Shown: positions 11,501-26,500 of the stretch, piece by piece
Layout of the letters: each line of letters opens with the position of its first letter
Position numbering within the stretch: the stretch's first letter is position 1
Assembly: GCF_028583425.1 (NCBI RefSeq)
Contig: NC_072796.1
Location: 86,914,464 to 86,978,463, forward strand
DNA from: Eublepharis macularius
Taxonomy: Eukaryota > Chordata > Lepidosauria > Squamata > Eublepharidae
Direction of reading: 5' to 3'
Length of the DNA stretch: 64,000 nt
The notes under the pieces: model-generated
The model's input: only the letters and a program-made list of their open reading frames with translations
What the model was told of the DNA's origin: nothing
Databases searched by the model: none
Program-made: the position numbers and the translations under genes

Positions 11501-14500
11501 TGGGATTCACAAGGGTGACTCAAAGAAGAATCTATTAACTGAGGGCAATGAGCTGGTAGACATATGTAAGGAACCTCAATTTTCCCACCTCTCTTTTTAT
11601 CTCTAGGAGGATTTGATGGTTTCTGAGGTCATTAGCAAAAAAAATTGGAGCTTTTTGCTCAATTTACATTATAACTCAGTTGATCTGAAATTATTGATAA
11701 ATTTCCAAATCCTCACGGTAATGATCACAATTTACTTCAATTTTATTCATCAAGATTTCCTCAGTGGATTATGTCACATTCTATTTGAATAGTTATGGAA
11801 TATTTTGTGTTAGACCTACAAACAAACCAAGAGTCTGCCTCTGTTGCATCTGAAGAAGTCTGCTCAGCAGGAAAGCACCTCAAATACCAGATTTAGACTA
11901 AAGAAATTATCAAGAGGGGACAAAAGAATTAATTCCCCCCCCCCCACTGCCAAAATGTAAAATGGAACACAAGAGAAACAGATCAATTAATCTCTATGAG
12001 GGAAGATAAAATAAAGGGTTTTCCTGAAAGTCATCAGCAAGTATAGAACAAATTATTGACATCATTTAGACATCTTCCGTGGTCTGAGCAAGAACATCTT
12101 ATTAACCGGCTACAGGGACTGAGTGACACCCTCGAGTGTAATACTGATCCATCCTTTCTGATGAGAAACAGCGCTACTGGCCACACTACTGGCACTTCTA
12201 GGAGGGGTTCTCTCATAATATTAAAGTTCCACCATTGACAATGCCAGTCAAAGGATTAAATATCAAACCTCTGACTGCGAGACCAGTAGATCTTTTAGAT
12301 TCAGATATGCCACCCCAGGCATTATATCCCCTACTGACTGACAGGAGAGGGGAGACAAGGTTAGGCACTCAACTGGAACCAAATAAGATGAAGTTTGAGG
12401 AATGGGCGCAACCAAAAAATCACTCAGATAATATTACTGACTTATTCTTGCATCCAGAATGACTCAATACTACCTAAAAAAAGATTATTTTAAAATATTA
12501 TCATGGAATGCGGCAGGATGGATTAACAAGAGCAAGGAGTTTCGATATAATATTATTACAAGAGACCTGGTAGACCTCTGAATTTTTTCTTTCAGGCTTT
12601 AGTGACTATTTCAAACAGGTGGTTAGAATTAATAAGATAGGTTGTCCATCTGCAGGCTTGGCTACAGCGATTTCTTCATTACAGCAGGTCAGAGTTGTCA
12701 AAATACTTTCTAAATCTATTTATGGTCCTTCTTTTGGAGTTTGCTGTACAGAAAATTGTTTTAGTTAATCTTTATCAGGACAATTTAAACAGGAATTGGC
12801 AGAAACTGGACTCACTAATACTACAACTAGTTCACCAGTATCCTGAAGCATCAATTATGATTGTAGGTGATTGTAATGCTCTACCAGGGACTATTTTAGA
12901 CTAACCATAAAAGATGGGAATTCCTTTGGTACCCCTTGTGTGAGTGTGTATAGACACTTATCTACATGTTCTATTTGATATTAAAGGCCAATGACATGCT
13001 ATTGCAAGTCTAAACTAACAGCAGCAGCATTCGATTTATATACTGCCCTTCAGGACAACTTAATGCCCACTCAGAGCAGTTTACGAAGTACATTATTATT
13101 ATCCCCACAACAAAACACCTGATGAGGTGGGTGGGGCTGAGAGAGCGCCTAGAAGCTGTGACTGACCCAAGGTCACCCAGCCGACTTCACGTGGAGGAAT
13201 GAGGAATCAAACCTGGTTCTCCAGAATAGAATCCCACGTTCTTAACCACTATGCCAAACTGGCTCTCACTCAGTAGCTCACTTTCCAAATAAGGTTTATA
13301 TACCATGAAGCTGGAACTTCTCCCAAGTCTACATGTGTACTGACAAAGCTTGACTTTTTATCTACAAGTATAAAACAAGATAATATTCCTAAACCTAGTT
13401 CTTCAGCTAGTTAAAAGGTTTTCTACTACATCTTTGAGTTAATTTGCAAATATGCTGTTCAGCTGGTATTTCTGGACTTCTTGCTTCTATTTCTTTTCTG
13501 ACTTTTCCATTGAACTCTGCAAAAAAGATTCTTTAAAAAGAAATCTGAATTAAATGTTATTCACATTTAGGCAACTGAACACCAACACAGCCTGCTACAT
13601 ATAGAAATTATCAGCTTGTTTTCTGCAACCTCAAAATGCAATTTTAATAGGTAATCTGAAAAGCTGTATCACACAATCATAACACAAATGTTCTCTGGGA
13701 AGAAGTCCTTTTAATAAACTAAGCAAGATCATCAATAGCATAGGACTATTTGCTTCTCCTTGTGTCTGCCTTCAATAAGGAAGAAACCTTGTAGTTGAAG
13801 ACCAGGAGGCCTAAAGGACCCAAGTATATGTTTACAGAGACCATTAGCGGCTAGTCTCATTTCAACAAGGTACAAGAAAAGGTGACAAAGCTCAACCTGA
13901 GAAATAATGGATTATGTAGTCTGACAGAAACAGCATATTTGGATTGCTACATCTAAATGGAACAGCAGATTTGGAGAGGTTTGAGAGCAGCCAGAAAACA
14001 TTTGAAGTGAGAGAATACTACAGTAAAATTCAAGCACTGACAAAGTGTCAACAACTTCAGGTGGAAGAAATAGTCCACCTGCTACAGAGGTCTAAATTAT
14101 TCTTAACCAAACCTGCCCGCCCCGGCCCCCCCACAGGGATTTTTCCCTATCGGGAAGGCAGGAAACCCCTGAATTGAATGGGAGCATCCACATGACACTG
14201 TGCTCAGTTTCAGCATAACTCATAGGCCTCATGGGGTTCTCCCACTTCAATCAGTTCATTTTTTAAAAAAAATTTATTGGATGGGTTTACAAACAAACAT
14301 AAAAATCGTTATCAATTTCTACCCCATTGCATTTTCCCCATCCTCCCCCCCCCCCTTTTTCTGGTGACTCCCAGCAGTTTTCCATAACCAACTTAAGCTA
14401 AAGAATATATCATATAAATTCTTAAAGTCTATAATATATATCTATGTTATACATACTAATCTAACATCTTTACTTATCTTAACTATCTACGCTTAATATA

Positions 14501-17500
14501 CTACTTATCTTAATTAAAAGTATAAAAATTATATAAGTATATAGTAAGTACATATACTAACTAAAAAAAATACATATATATGTGTAATATACTATTCCTT
14601 AGATACCTATTATCTATATTATAGATCTAATCTTTCCATTACATCACTAAAATATCATATATACTCGCTATAACCTATTCAACCTTATTATTCAATCTTA
14701 TACTTTTCCCTATGAATATACTAACTCTTACCCTTTTAATACTATAGTACTATAACTCTATACTAATCCAATAGGATACAGTAAAATATACCCCCTTTTG
14801 ACCTTAAGTAAGTTTCTATCTCCCCTTTAATTTTCCAAAGACCACAATTTCCCCTTCATGTCCCACTTTTTCTCCACATATTTCTTGAATTTTTCCCAGC
14901 TTGATGTATAGTCCAATTCTTCTTGTTCTTTCAATTTTCTTGTTAACTTGTCCATTTCTGCCATATTCAGAACTTTCAGAATCCAATCTTCCATAGATGG
15001 TATCTCCTGAGTCTTCCACAACTGTGCATAATACATTCTGGCTGCCGTGATCATATAAAACACCATAACTCTGTCCATTTTATCAAGATCTTCTAGGTTC
15101 ATGCATAATAACAGCAATTCTGGGGTTTTATTTATATTCCTTTGTAAAATATCCGACATAACTTTTACTATATCCCCCCAGAACTGCCTTGCCTTATCAC
15201 AAGTCCACCACATATGATAGAATGAACCTTCATGCTGTTTACATTTCCAACATTTATCAGACATCTGACTATTACCATTGGCCAACTTCTTCGGTGTTAA
15301 ATACCATCTATACATCATTTTATAAACATTTTCTCGCACCGAGGTACATGCTGAAATTTTAACTGTATTTTTCCATACCTTTTCCCAAGCTTCCATTGGA
15401 ATTTCCCTATTACAATTTATTGCCCATTTAACCATCTGAACTTTAACGACCTCCTCCTCTGTAAACCATTTCAATAATATCTTATATATTTTAGAAATTA
15501 TTTTCTTCCCCCCCTGAAGCAAACAATTCTCAATCTCAGAGTTTTGTAAACTTAAACCATTTTTCCCTTTGTCTTTCTCATACAGGTCTTTTATCTGCAT
15601 ATATTGAAACCATCCATATTGGAATGGCAATTCATCATTGCCTTTGAGCAAATAGTTGTTCTGCTTTATCTCAAGAATCGCTTTATATATCAACCAGTCT
15701 TCCCCTGCATATTCTGTTCTTGGGTTTACTACTTCTACAGGGATAATCCACATTGGTATAGTCTCTTCCATATATTTCTTGTATTTAGTCCATACAACAA
15801 ACAAGCTTCTTCTTATATAATGATGTAGAAACATAGAATCTGCTTTTACTTTATCATACCATAGATATACATGCCATCCAAATAATTTATTGTATCCTTC
15901 CAATGCTAATAACTTCAAATGCTTCAGTGACAACCATTCCCTTAACCAGTCTAAACATACCGCATCATGGTATAGTTTAAAATTTGGTAATTGTAAACCT
16001 CCTCTTTCTTTTGCATCATAAAGTACTTTCGTTTTAACTCTGGGTTTCTTTCCGGCCCAAACAAAGTTTAACATCATTCTCTGCCACTTTTCAAATTGTT
16101 TACTATCCTTAACAACAGGTATTGTCATTTCAATACGTTTCAATCAGTTCAAAGGAAAACCTCCTTTGATTCAATTCCCAGAAGTATTGTGAGGTGGAGC
16201 TGGTACACTCAACTCAACTCAAACCAATATGGGAAGGAGGGAAGAGCTAAGCTAAAATAAGCTCAACCTTCAAAATGGTAGAGCTAAGCTACAAGTGACA
16301 CCAGACACATTTTTTAATGTGCTGGGAATGCAATGTTACCTTGGAAATGTAGTTGAAAATAGCACTATGTCCCTAGCGTGGGGAGGTAGGGGAGGGAAGA
16401 GCGTAATATATAAATACACACATCTGTCAAGAAGTCAAATAAACCCAATCAGGCAAGCATGTGGTCTAACCATTAACTGTGATATGAGACTAAGGCTTCC
16501 ATACCGTTTCCCTCGAGGATAGTGTCGGACATATTCTCCCACATCATGAGCAGCTACAGCCAGGACTTGGGGGTCATCCGATACCTCCAGAATCTTTGTC
16601 AGAATTCTACAGGAAGATTTTAAACAGATAGTAAGATGCCCATTCTCTAAAAAGTGCTAGTTTTTTAAAAACTCTCAAATCAGCACCAGTATAAGTAGCA
16701 TAGAAGTGATCTATTTCAATGAGTATCTTTTTGGACTTTCTTACTGATCACTGACCAGCATTTTTTATTCATGAAACACATACAAAGCTAAAGTGCCCAA
16801 AAGACACAAAACCTGTAGTAAATAAACAGAAAAGAAGAAGAGAACGGCAAGCCTGTGTGGTAGATTGCTTAGAGAGTGAAATTAGAACTGGGGAATCAAA
16901 GACTACAAATCCTTACTCTGCCATGAAGCTCCCTAGATGATCCTGGGCCAGCCACACATATTCTCATCCTAACCACAGGGTAGTTGAGAAGCAAAATTGG
17001 GAAGAAAAAAACCCATGTAGGCTGCCCTGAACTTTTAGAAGCAAATGTAAAATGAAAACAAAACAAAATAGCAAAATGTAAGAGTTTTGCTGATGCCACT
17101 CCCAAGAGGACAATATGAACGCATCTAATAGGATGATGAACTTTGTTTCCAAAGAAATTCTTAATTCTGTTAGTAACCAAAGAATCTGTTTGTATACAAC
17201 ACAACGATACAAAACAAACCTATTGAATGTTATTTAAGCTCTTTAAATGAATCTAATACTCAGCTTTCCTAAACAGTCACATATTTTGAAACAGAAGCTA
17301 AGTAATTAGCAGTGATAACAAGTCACAGGACCTCAGTGTCAGCGTCATCAGTGTTCAGAACACAATAATGATTTTTTTTGGCTAGGCAGAGTTCAAAGCA
17401 GCTAAGTTTTACATGCAAAAATCCGGATACACTCAGGACCAGGGAAAGATAATTGCTTTGTTTGTCATATCTCTTTTCATCATATGTACCTGGATGGATA

Positions 17501-20500
17501 TAGAGTTGGTCCTTTTCTTATTAAGCTAGTTCATGTTTGAACGAGGGCAAATCAACGTTATCTAGAATAAGTCATTTACTTCATTCTCAGCAAAGCCCTT
17601 TGATCTTTAAGGCAATTTATATATCTCCACAGTCACTTTATTTCAAAGCAGAGTTACTAATGCACCGATTAAAACATTATGGATAGCGGAATGAGTGTCT
17701 TCTTTTGAAAAGACAATATTTGACTTTCCGAGGAGATCTATTAAACTTCACTAAACACACAGGCTACATTCAAAAGTTTTGAGAGTGATATGGTTACTGA
17801 TGAAAATCACATTTGCATGGAAGCTCCGTGCTAAGCCATTACCTTAGACAAATGTTGCTCAGAATTCAAGCATTCTTGAAAGACACAAAAATGCTAAACA
17901 GAGACTCTTCAATTGTTTCCAGCAGGTTCCTGAATGTACATATTCTTATATGCATTTCAAATTCTAGCATCACAAACTTTTGGTTTAAGTATGTAAGTAT
18001 GATTCTTACATGACTTCTTCCGACTCATGCTCCAAAATGCTGTGGAGTGGCATAGACTGAGATTGACAGATCTTGGGGTTGTAGTGCATAGCTTGAAGGA
18101 AAATATCAACTCAGTGTGTGGCTCAGTGTTGGGTATTATTAAATAATATAACAGCCACTATTGTAATGCCCTCCTATAGAACTATGTTGCAACCCAGTTC
18201 TGGTCTTTCTACCCTCAAAGACATGGCAGAACTTTAAAAAGGGTGTGAGAGAGCAACCAAGTGGCTGGAGCACCTTCCTATGAGGGAAGGCTGAAAAGTA
18301 TGAGACTTCGCTGTTTCAAAAAAGATGTCAAAGGGGAGACATGACAAGAGGTTTATAAAAATTATGCAAGGGATTAAGAAAGTAGATGGAGAGAAATTTC
18401 CTCCCTCTTCCATAATACAAGAAATGGGGCAGCGGGGAGGGTGGGGGGGATATAGTTGATGGGCAATAGATTCAGGAGGGACATAAAGAAATAATTATTT
18501 ACTTAATGAGTAATTAACTGTTGAGTTCACTGCCAGCAGCCACGGTGAGCATAAATGGCTCTAAAATGAGGACAGACAGATTGATGGAGGATAGATCCAT
18601 CAGTGTCTACTAGCAATAGTGACTAAAAGGAAAATCCAGATGCAAAGGCAGTAAAGCTCTAAATACTACTGCTAAGAGGTAACAGATTCTGTGCCTTGTT
18701 TGTCAGCTACTGAGAAACTGGATGCTGGAGTAGATGGGTCCCAGTCAGATCCGGCAGGGCTCTTACATTCTAGTAAGAAGTTCCATATGGAAGGGGGGAG
18801 ATGGTGGAAATGCACAACACAAAGAAGTCACACTGGGAGTCAGTAAAGAACTTAGAGCAACTCTTGGTCTCATCATGAACCAATGTACAGGTCATCCAGG
18901 AAAAAAAGGAGTGAGTGAATTCAACATTTATGAATGAATGTAAATGAAATTGAGTTTTACACAGGATGGCTGTGATGGGTTATAACTAAATCTTTAGAAC
19001 TAGATCCAGATATTCTGATGTCTGAAAAAACTACTTTGCTTAAGATAAATTTCTGGCAACCTGCATAGGATGTAGCTCCGCAGATTAAGACAAATTTGCA
19101 AGAGACTTGTCAGATTTAAAATTTTTGAATTTACGTCTTATTAAACATTGATGCATTAGTTACTCTGGTTTCATTTTTGCTCCTAACACACATGGGAAGA
19201 AGACTGGTGCTTCAAGAACATGCGGGAGCATTCAGCATAACTTGGAAGGAAGGACAATATGTCAGACAGGAATATTCTTTTGCTGCTTACATGGAGTATA
19301 AGGTAACAGAGCAGGTGCAGCTTATACATGGACTTGGGACAAAAGTTTCTCTTTGAGTTAGCAGAAGACCCCACCATTCGAAGAACAGAAACATCTGATC
19401 CAACCCCAGGATGTCTTATTGCACCATCAAGTAGCAACAGGCTAGGGCATTTTACATACAAAACTCAGACGCATGACAGCATGTGGTTTAAAGGAAAGCA
19501 ATCAAGTGTTTCACTAGGCATGAATAAAGCCTTGGAGTCATTTTTTGGCTCTGAAAGTAAAACTGCAGGTCCTCTACCTAGTGATGTACCTGTTAGTACC
19601 CAACTGCACTTTTGTTATTATGAACAATACAGCCATTCCAAATGATTTTTTTTTAATTGGGCAAAAAAAAACCCCACAAAAGTTTTTGAAATCCAGAAGA
19701 TCTTACTTCAACAGTTCATAGTTCTTTTCATTTAATCTTACAGCATTCTCTCGCCAGAATTTTTCAGATTTGTGCACAGGACTCCACTCTAGTCTTCCTG
19801 ACTTTAGTTCTGAACTGTACTCATCAAATGAGCTGCAAGACAATGAGAACACAAAAGACAAAGAAATAAATCTGATGCTCATAAATTCAACAATAAAATA
19901 TGTTAGGATGTGAAATATGTTAGGTGACCCAGAGTTCTAGAACTTTTTGCTCTGAGAGGATTGTTTTCCTCCATCTATACACTGTTCTACCAACGAAGAA
20001 AACCTGATCAACAGGGTTTCTAAGTGAATTTGATATGTCAGATGTGTTCGTTGACCTTGCCTGTCAACTGTCATCTGACTAACTGAACTCTTAATTATTA
20101 TTGTGTGTCCGGGGCCGATAATGGAGCACAGGCCAGATTAAGCACCTTTGGGCAAGGACTCCCCCAACCCAAAGAATCTTGCCATGACAACAGCATCAGG
20201 GCCTGGGAGCTGCATTTACCCAATCTGGCAACCAGCAGCAGCATCAATGCCTCTAGGAGTGCTGGCAGCAGCAAAGAGGCATGGGAGGTGGCAAACAGCA
20301 AATTCTGGCTGACTCAGAGATGCAGCTAGGCCCGAAACGCTAGATGATAATGTCAGCAACAGGCATCCTGAGGCAGCTGACATCAACAGCCTCAGGATGG
20401 AGGCTGACAAGGCAGCCAGGCCCTCCAACAGTTTCTGCCCCACAATCAACATTAAGGACGAGACTGCCTTGAGGAGGTGGACACAAACCAGGTAGAGCCA

Positions 20501-23500
20501 GTACTGAAGGAGCAGAGGAAGGGCTGGTGCAAGGCAATCCTGCAGCCCTAGGCTAGTTGCTCAGCCTCACCATCAGGGCAGGATCATGGAGAGTGGGGTG
20601 GTTGGCATCACATGTGGGGTGTAAAAGGGAAGATAAATGAAGGCCCTACCAGGGCAGAGTGGAAACTTGTAGGTGACGCAATCCTGTCACTCTCCCTCTC
20701 CCACAGCTGAGGTTGAGGGGGCCCTCAAGCACAGATGCCACCATGGTGGGTAGCTGGGAGGCAGCCCCACATCGGGAGGAACCTCACATTGTAACTTTAA
20801 CATTGGTACATTGGTTTAATGGTGTTACAATTGCTACATATTTGTTATATGCCATGTTGAAGTTTTTGAAAAGCAACTAAGAAATCTAATTTTAAAAAAT
20901 GAATTTGCGTACAGATTGTTACAAGACACCACAGATAAATTTACCTGAGGTCCTGGACACTCTCTCCAAGTTTCTCCAGTAGAAACTTGATATCCTCACT
21001 TATATCTTCATCGTCATATTTCTGTTGCTCCAAGTTCTCCAGCTGCTTTAGAACTTTGCACTGGATCATGGCAAGGGCATGCTCTTGCCGGGTTTCTCTT
21101 TCAGTGGACTTCTCTAGAAGATTCTGGAAAGAAGACAATAAATTTCTTCATCAAAACCCTGACTACCATCATTGAAGAAGCCTTGTTAATTTCTCTGCAT
21201 TAACACAATCAAAAGGATTATATATGTGAGTTTTTCCAACCACTACCTACTAGTGTATTTCAAAATGCTCTATCAAAAGATGATGTGCAAACAGATGGAA
21301 GGAGCTGAGACAGAGTGGTAGACTGCAATTCAAGAAGGGGAGACCACTCTTCAAGGCATTATCTGTAACACTGATATATATGTGTGTATGTATGTATGTA
21401 TATTTTACAATTTCAGTGAATGAGCTCAAGAAGATATTAGGGCAATGGTACTCACTCCACAGGTCACAGACAGCCACATTAGCAGGTACTTCCATCCCTG
21501 GCTTGAGGCCTACACCTTGGGGAGGCCAGTTCTTCTGGTGGCGGCTGATTAAAAGTGGGAACCACTCATCAAGGACAAGCCTATTGGCCAAGGGCCTTGC
21601 TTGCTTTTCTGAAAGATGGGGTATGTGCCAAACTGGGGGACAGTGCTCAAAAGATCCACAAGTGGCATGCCAAAGAGCCACATGGGGCCCTGAACCATTC
21701 AGTCTCATTAGTATTGTCCAGATAAAAACCAGTTCTGTTGTTTGGCATCTGAATGAAATCATTTCAAAACACGAAAGCATGAAGGTACATTATAATGAAT
21801 GACACTATAGGTTCACCCAGTCAGTATTGTCTATTCTGACTGACAGCAGCTCTCAACAGTCTCGAGAAATGTCCATTCCCACACCTGCTATCTGAGATCT
21901 TTTAACTGGAGGTGTTAGGAATTGAACTTGGGACTTTCTGAATACAAAACATATGTTCTACCACTGAGCTATAGCCCTTTTACAGCAAGAATGACTTTTT
22001 GTTTAAAGGCTTTCTAGTTTGCACCTGGAACTCACCCGAAATGCTGCAAGAATGATCCTGGTTACTTTCTCCTTCACAGATTCCTGAAGAATGTCTGACA
22101 GGACTGGGACAATATTATAACGTCGCAAATATTCACACATTTGAGGACTAAATGCCAATAGCCAGATACAGAAAATCATCTGATACTGAAGCTGGAAACC
22201 ACATTTGTTGCTCAACACACCCATGATACTGGAGGGAGGAAAAAGGTCACATGAAAATATATCACTTTTTAGAAAAAAACACCCTTCATTTGTGACCTTG
22301 ACCTTAAGGGTCCATGTTTCCAGCACACAAAGCCACTTACCACAAAAATCCCTGAAAAACTAAAATATCACAAAGGGTAATGCTATTCTTATTTCTAAGC
22401 CCATTTGGAAGCACTTCAGTCATAAGTACCAGTTTATTCAGCATTGAAATGTCCACATCCAGACTCAGTGCCCTTGTGAAAAAACTCCCTTATGATTCAG
22501 CAGACAGACTATAAACAGAGCCAAATGGTAGACTATCATTCAGTCCAGAATGTCATGGGAAGTTTTCGAGGACTGCAGCTGTTCCAAGAGCTTTGAAATT
22601 TCAACAAGTGCAAATTAAGTAAGTTGCCTCTATTTCAGGGCTTCATGTTATTGCGCACTCAACATATAGCAAGTGGGGAAACAGAAGTTCTGAAACAGGC
22701 AACAAACTTCTACATTGCGTTCCACATACAGATTTTATTAGATTTTATAGGAACAATAGATTTCCTATGTAAACTATAATTTATCTGCTGTGCAAACCTA
22801 AGCATTTACACAAAAGTAAGTAAATTGAAACGGACATACCCTCTAATTAGTGCACAAGTATGTAAGAATTTGTTCCTATGACTGCAACTGAAGTGGTAGG
22901 TGCACTACAAACAGTTCCTAAAATTATCATGGCTTCCAGTAATGGGATCTGTGAATTGTTTAGAAAGGCTATTGGAAATTCTGTTCAAGATGCCTAGTTC
23001 CTATACAGGCTATGAATATGGATCACTCTGATGCAAAAATAATACAAGCTCATTTGCCAGAATGGGTAAACCAGATCCTCAGTGGCAATAAAGGGGCAGA
23101 GTGGAAGTTTTAGGTGATACATGATTTGGGAAATCCCAGTCAGGCAATGGGGCATCCACTAATCTAAATAAAACACATAAATAAGCATCCCATAAGCTAT
23201 CACTTTACTTCTGATGGAAAATCAGTCATCTGCCCCCAAAGTGACAAGCAAAAAATTGTCCCAAACACAGACTTGTGAAGTGGGTACGACAGAAAGCCTC
23301 TGATCTTAACAGGAAACATTTATTTTATCATATTTATATTCCGCCCTCCACGCAAGCAGGCTCAGGGCGGATTATTAGTGAGTTGGTTTGTGGGAGAACT
23401 AAAAAGTAAGCCCCACATTTTCATAGGTTGGACTCAGAACCAAGGAAAACTCTCCAGTCTTCAATCACAGAAAAAGAGGTGCACAGTGAGGTACCCCCTT

Positions 23501-26500
23501 GTCTATTCTTTGTCCTTTCCTGGAACTATGAGGGGATGAATGTCAGCAAGCTTATTCAGAGAGGGGCAGAGAGTGACCCATCCCTCAACCAAGGGAAATG
23601 GGAGGACATTCAGTAAAGTGCAAGTTAACTCTAGCTTGCTTGTTTTATGTTTGTTTTTCTCTAGTGAATCCTGCTATTTTAATTTAATTTATTTCATTTT
23701 TATTCCGCCCTCCCCACTTTCGCAGGCTCAGGGTGGATAACAAAATTACAAGTATCAAATACCATTAAAACTTTAAAACACTACATCTAATCGATTAAAT
23801 TATAACTATACAAGCATATAAATGTATGCTTGTATGTATATTTTTTCTTCGTTGTAAAATATTTCCTAGCTATTTGTGCTTCCTGCTTAATTAGACCTTT
23901 AGGGGAAGAAAGCTTTTGGAAACTAAAATGTTTGAAGAGAGTAAGCTGGTTGTTAGGGAAGACTGAAATTATGACAACTATAGTACCCACAATTATCTGA
24001 GAAACTTGAGTTTTACATTGTTTTAGAATACACATGTAAACATGGTTCTGAAGCTGAACTCAACAGTCTGAAGCACCATCGATCAGAAAACAAGTGGTTC
24101 ATATATCAGACATTTAACTCTATCTGGGCATCAAGTACTCACCAGTTCACTCCATCAGATTCTACCCATGCAAAACGGTATTCATTGACCCTCAGCATCA
24201 GCTGCAGACATCCAGCAACACACTGAACATATTGTGAACTCTAAATGAAAGATTGTAGAATACAGTAAGAAACCTTACCCTGCTACCCTGCTAAAAGAGA
24301 GAGAACAGTGTCTATGCCTCCCTCATGGTAATATAAAATGAGCCTATGATTGCTAGTGCCTGATGTTCTTCCCAAAGTTGGATCCAGCTGTTACTGCAAA
24401 AAGGATCCTCAGTCTTATTTACCAAATCATGCAACTGGGGCATTAACAAGCTTATTTATTAGTACTCTAGCCTTCAACAGCTGCAGCGATCTCAGTGCAT
24501 CAGAATTAGCACAGACAAATGTATTTCAAAGGGTGGGATGCATCCTGAACACCTCAAAAAGCAGAGGGAGATCACTGCCACATCCAAGCTTGACTAATTT
24601 TACAGTATTTTTTCTGAGTGAGATTCTACTAGCTTTTAAACTGGAAACAAATTGAAGGTGGGCCCCTTCTGACAGCCAAAAAGGTTATGCCCAGAATTGT
24701 GGAGCCCGCTGGACAAAAGCCACAGGACAGGGGCTGCAGTGAGGAAGGAACTGGGTGAGATTGTGGGAAAGCTGGTAGGATCTAATCCTTTGATCTCTTC
24801 AGATTCCCCCTTTCCCAGGTCAGGCTGTTTTATAAAAAAATGATAAAAAACATACTACAGTTGATCAGTACGCTGGGCAACTTCTTGAAAGATAATTACT
24901 GGAGTAACAACATTTATTTGCAAAACATGTGTTGACTGAAATGTTAGTAAATGAAATGATAACAAATAAATTTAAGATACTATTGAAGGCAGTCTGGATC
25001 AGTCTCTCCTGCCCTTAAAGAAATAGCATAAAAACTAAAAAGTACAGCTATCAGGAATACTGCAGAAAAACATCGGTACTGCGTCCCGCATGACTAGCTT
25101 GCAAGTGTGAAACTCCAGCAAACACGGGAAGCAGAACAGGTACTGAAATGTTTTAAAATTCCAGTGCAAAAAGAGATGTCAGAGGGAAGACTAGATTGAC
25201 TCCCTGCAGAAAGTTTTGCAACATTCTTGATTAATTAAGAAACACAAGCCAACAGCTTACAATCCTGCTTCCTTTTCCAAATTCAAGAAAAAAGAATACT
25301 AGAAGGATGCTCTGAATTATCCAATAATAATATTCATGAGCAATGAGCCCACCACCACCATTCCAAGAACATATTATGCTGCTTGTATTTGATTAAGTAC
25401 TTTTACTTCTTGAAGACATCCAGTGACAACACTGAGTACTACAGCTTTAAGACAAATGACACATCTCTATCTGAAGGAGGCCTTAGCAGTTTTTAGGTTT
25501 TTACAACAGCTGATTCATATGCATTACAGTTAGCACGTACCTGGTAAATGACAACAATGCTAAAAGAGTAGTTTTTATGAAATGCAAGATTTGCACAAAC
25601 GTAACTCTTACGTTCTTTGCAGAACATTTCCCCAAAATTAATTATAGGGATTAACTACAGAAATGTGTATGGATTTTTACTGTATTTTAATATGATGTTT
25701 TTATTGTGTTTTGTATTTTAATATGTTGTTATCCACCCTGAGCCCGCTCGCAGGGAGGGCGGAATAGAAATTTGAAAAAAAAAATTAAATAAATGGCTTT
25801 TTAAACATCAGTATTGTTTCTGCTATGCCCTTAAAGACAGAATAAGTGATCTGTGAAGCTCAGTGGTTTGTTCTCTAAAAGAAAGAATTAAGGTGCAAGA
25901 AAAACTTGTGCCTGGGCCAAAATCCTAAAAAAACCAAAACAAACAAACAAAAAAACCTGTTGCTCTCCATTTCATTCTCAGGTTCCTATGCAAACTGAAA
26001 AGGGAAGAAAAATATTCAGGCTATATCCCTAATCTATGGAAATGCATGCCAAATAAAATTAAGATTTTTCACAAAGAAAAAGCATTCTCCTGCTTTATTT
26101 TGTCTCCTGAAGTCCTTGAGGTACAGCAGCAAAAGGCTAGGTCCCAACATTGGCAGAGCCTCCACCCAGATCACCCGAGTCACCTTGAAAACAACTATGT
26201 GATTATTGCTCAGAAAGCTGGTCGCAAAGCTTTAAGAGACAGACATGTGGTTCACAGGAACCAAACCTCAGAGTAAAACTGGATTTGATTTGTGGAAAAG
26301 GTTATTTCAAATGCAAGAGCTCTGAATCTATACTTAAATATGGGTTTCTTAAGAGTATTCCTAGCATCAGTTTCCACTATTTGCAAAATGCCCACAAACA
26401 TATTTCAAAAGAAACTTATCAAAATATATAAGATACTTACATCAGTTCCAGTTTCGTTAGCACTTCCGATACCACGTAGTTTCTAGCATATAAGGAAAAG

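Larger units (their letters stand above)
9590..16504 (-). other. ATP6V1H intron 12
   Basis: A 6.9-kb intron holding a SINE fragment (10481-10563), a decayed endonuclease-type LINE (12056-12905), a reverse SINE (13018-13267) and the young L1 insertion (14259-16138). The parts at 9600-10480, 10560-12050 and 13270-14240 show no features I can name. Confidence 0.7.
16607..19706 (-). other. ATP6V1H intron 11
   Basis: A 3.1-kb intron with a diverged SINE (16852-17060) and a CR1 fragment (18030-18770). The rest (17070-18020, 18780-19700) shows nothing I can name. Confidence 0.65.
22229..24142 (-). other. ATP6V1H intron 8
   Basis: Contains two repeat 3' tails (23318-23378 and 23680-23760, TTCCGCCCTCC...GGCTCAGGG) in reverse orientation. 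The rest is unassigned AT-rich sequence. Confidence 0.6.

Noticed and set aside
11848-11880. Third hammerhead-like motif (CTGAAGAAG, CTGC/GCAG, GAAAGC)
   Set aside because: Stem II is at most 4 bp with a 3-nt loop, no convincing stem I, and no foldback structure around it. It could be a remnant of the second family, but chance is as likely.
21910-21977. tRNA-Ala gene on the minus strand
   Set aside because: The A and B boxes are present, but the anticodon and acceptor stems do not fold and a SINE body follows directly.
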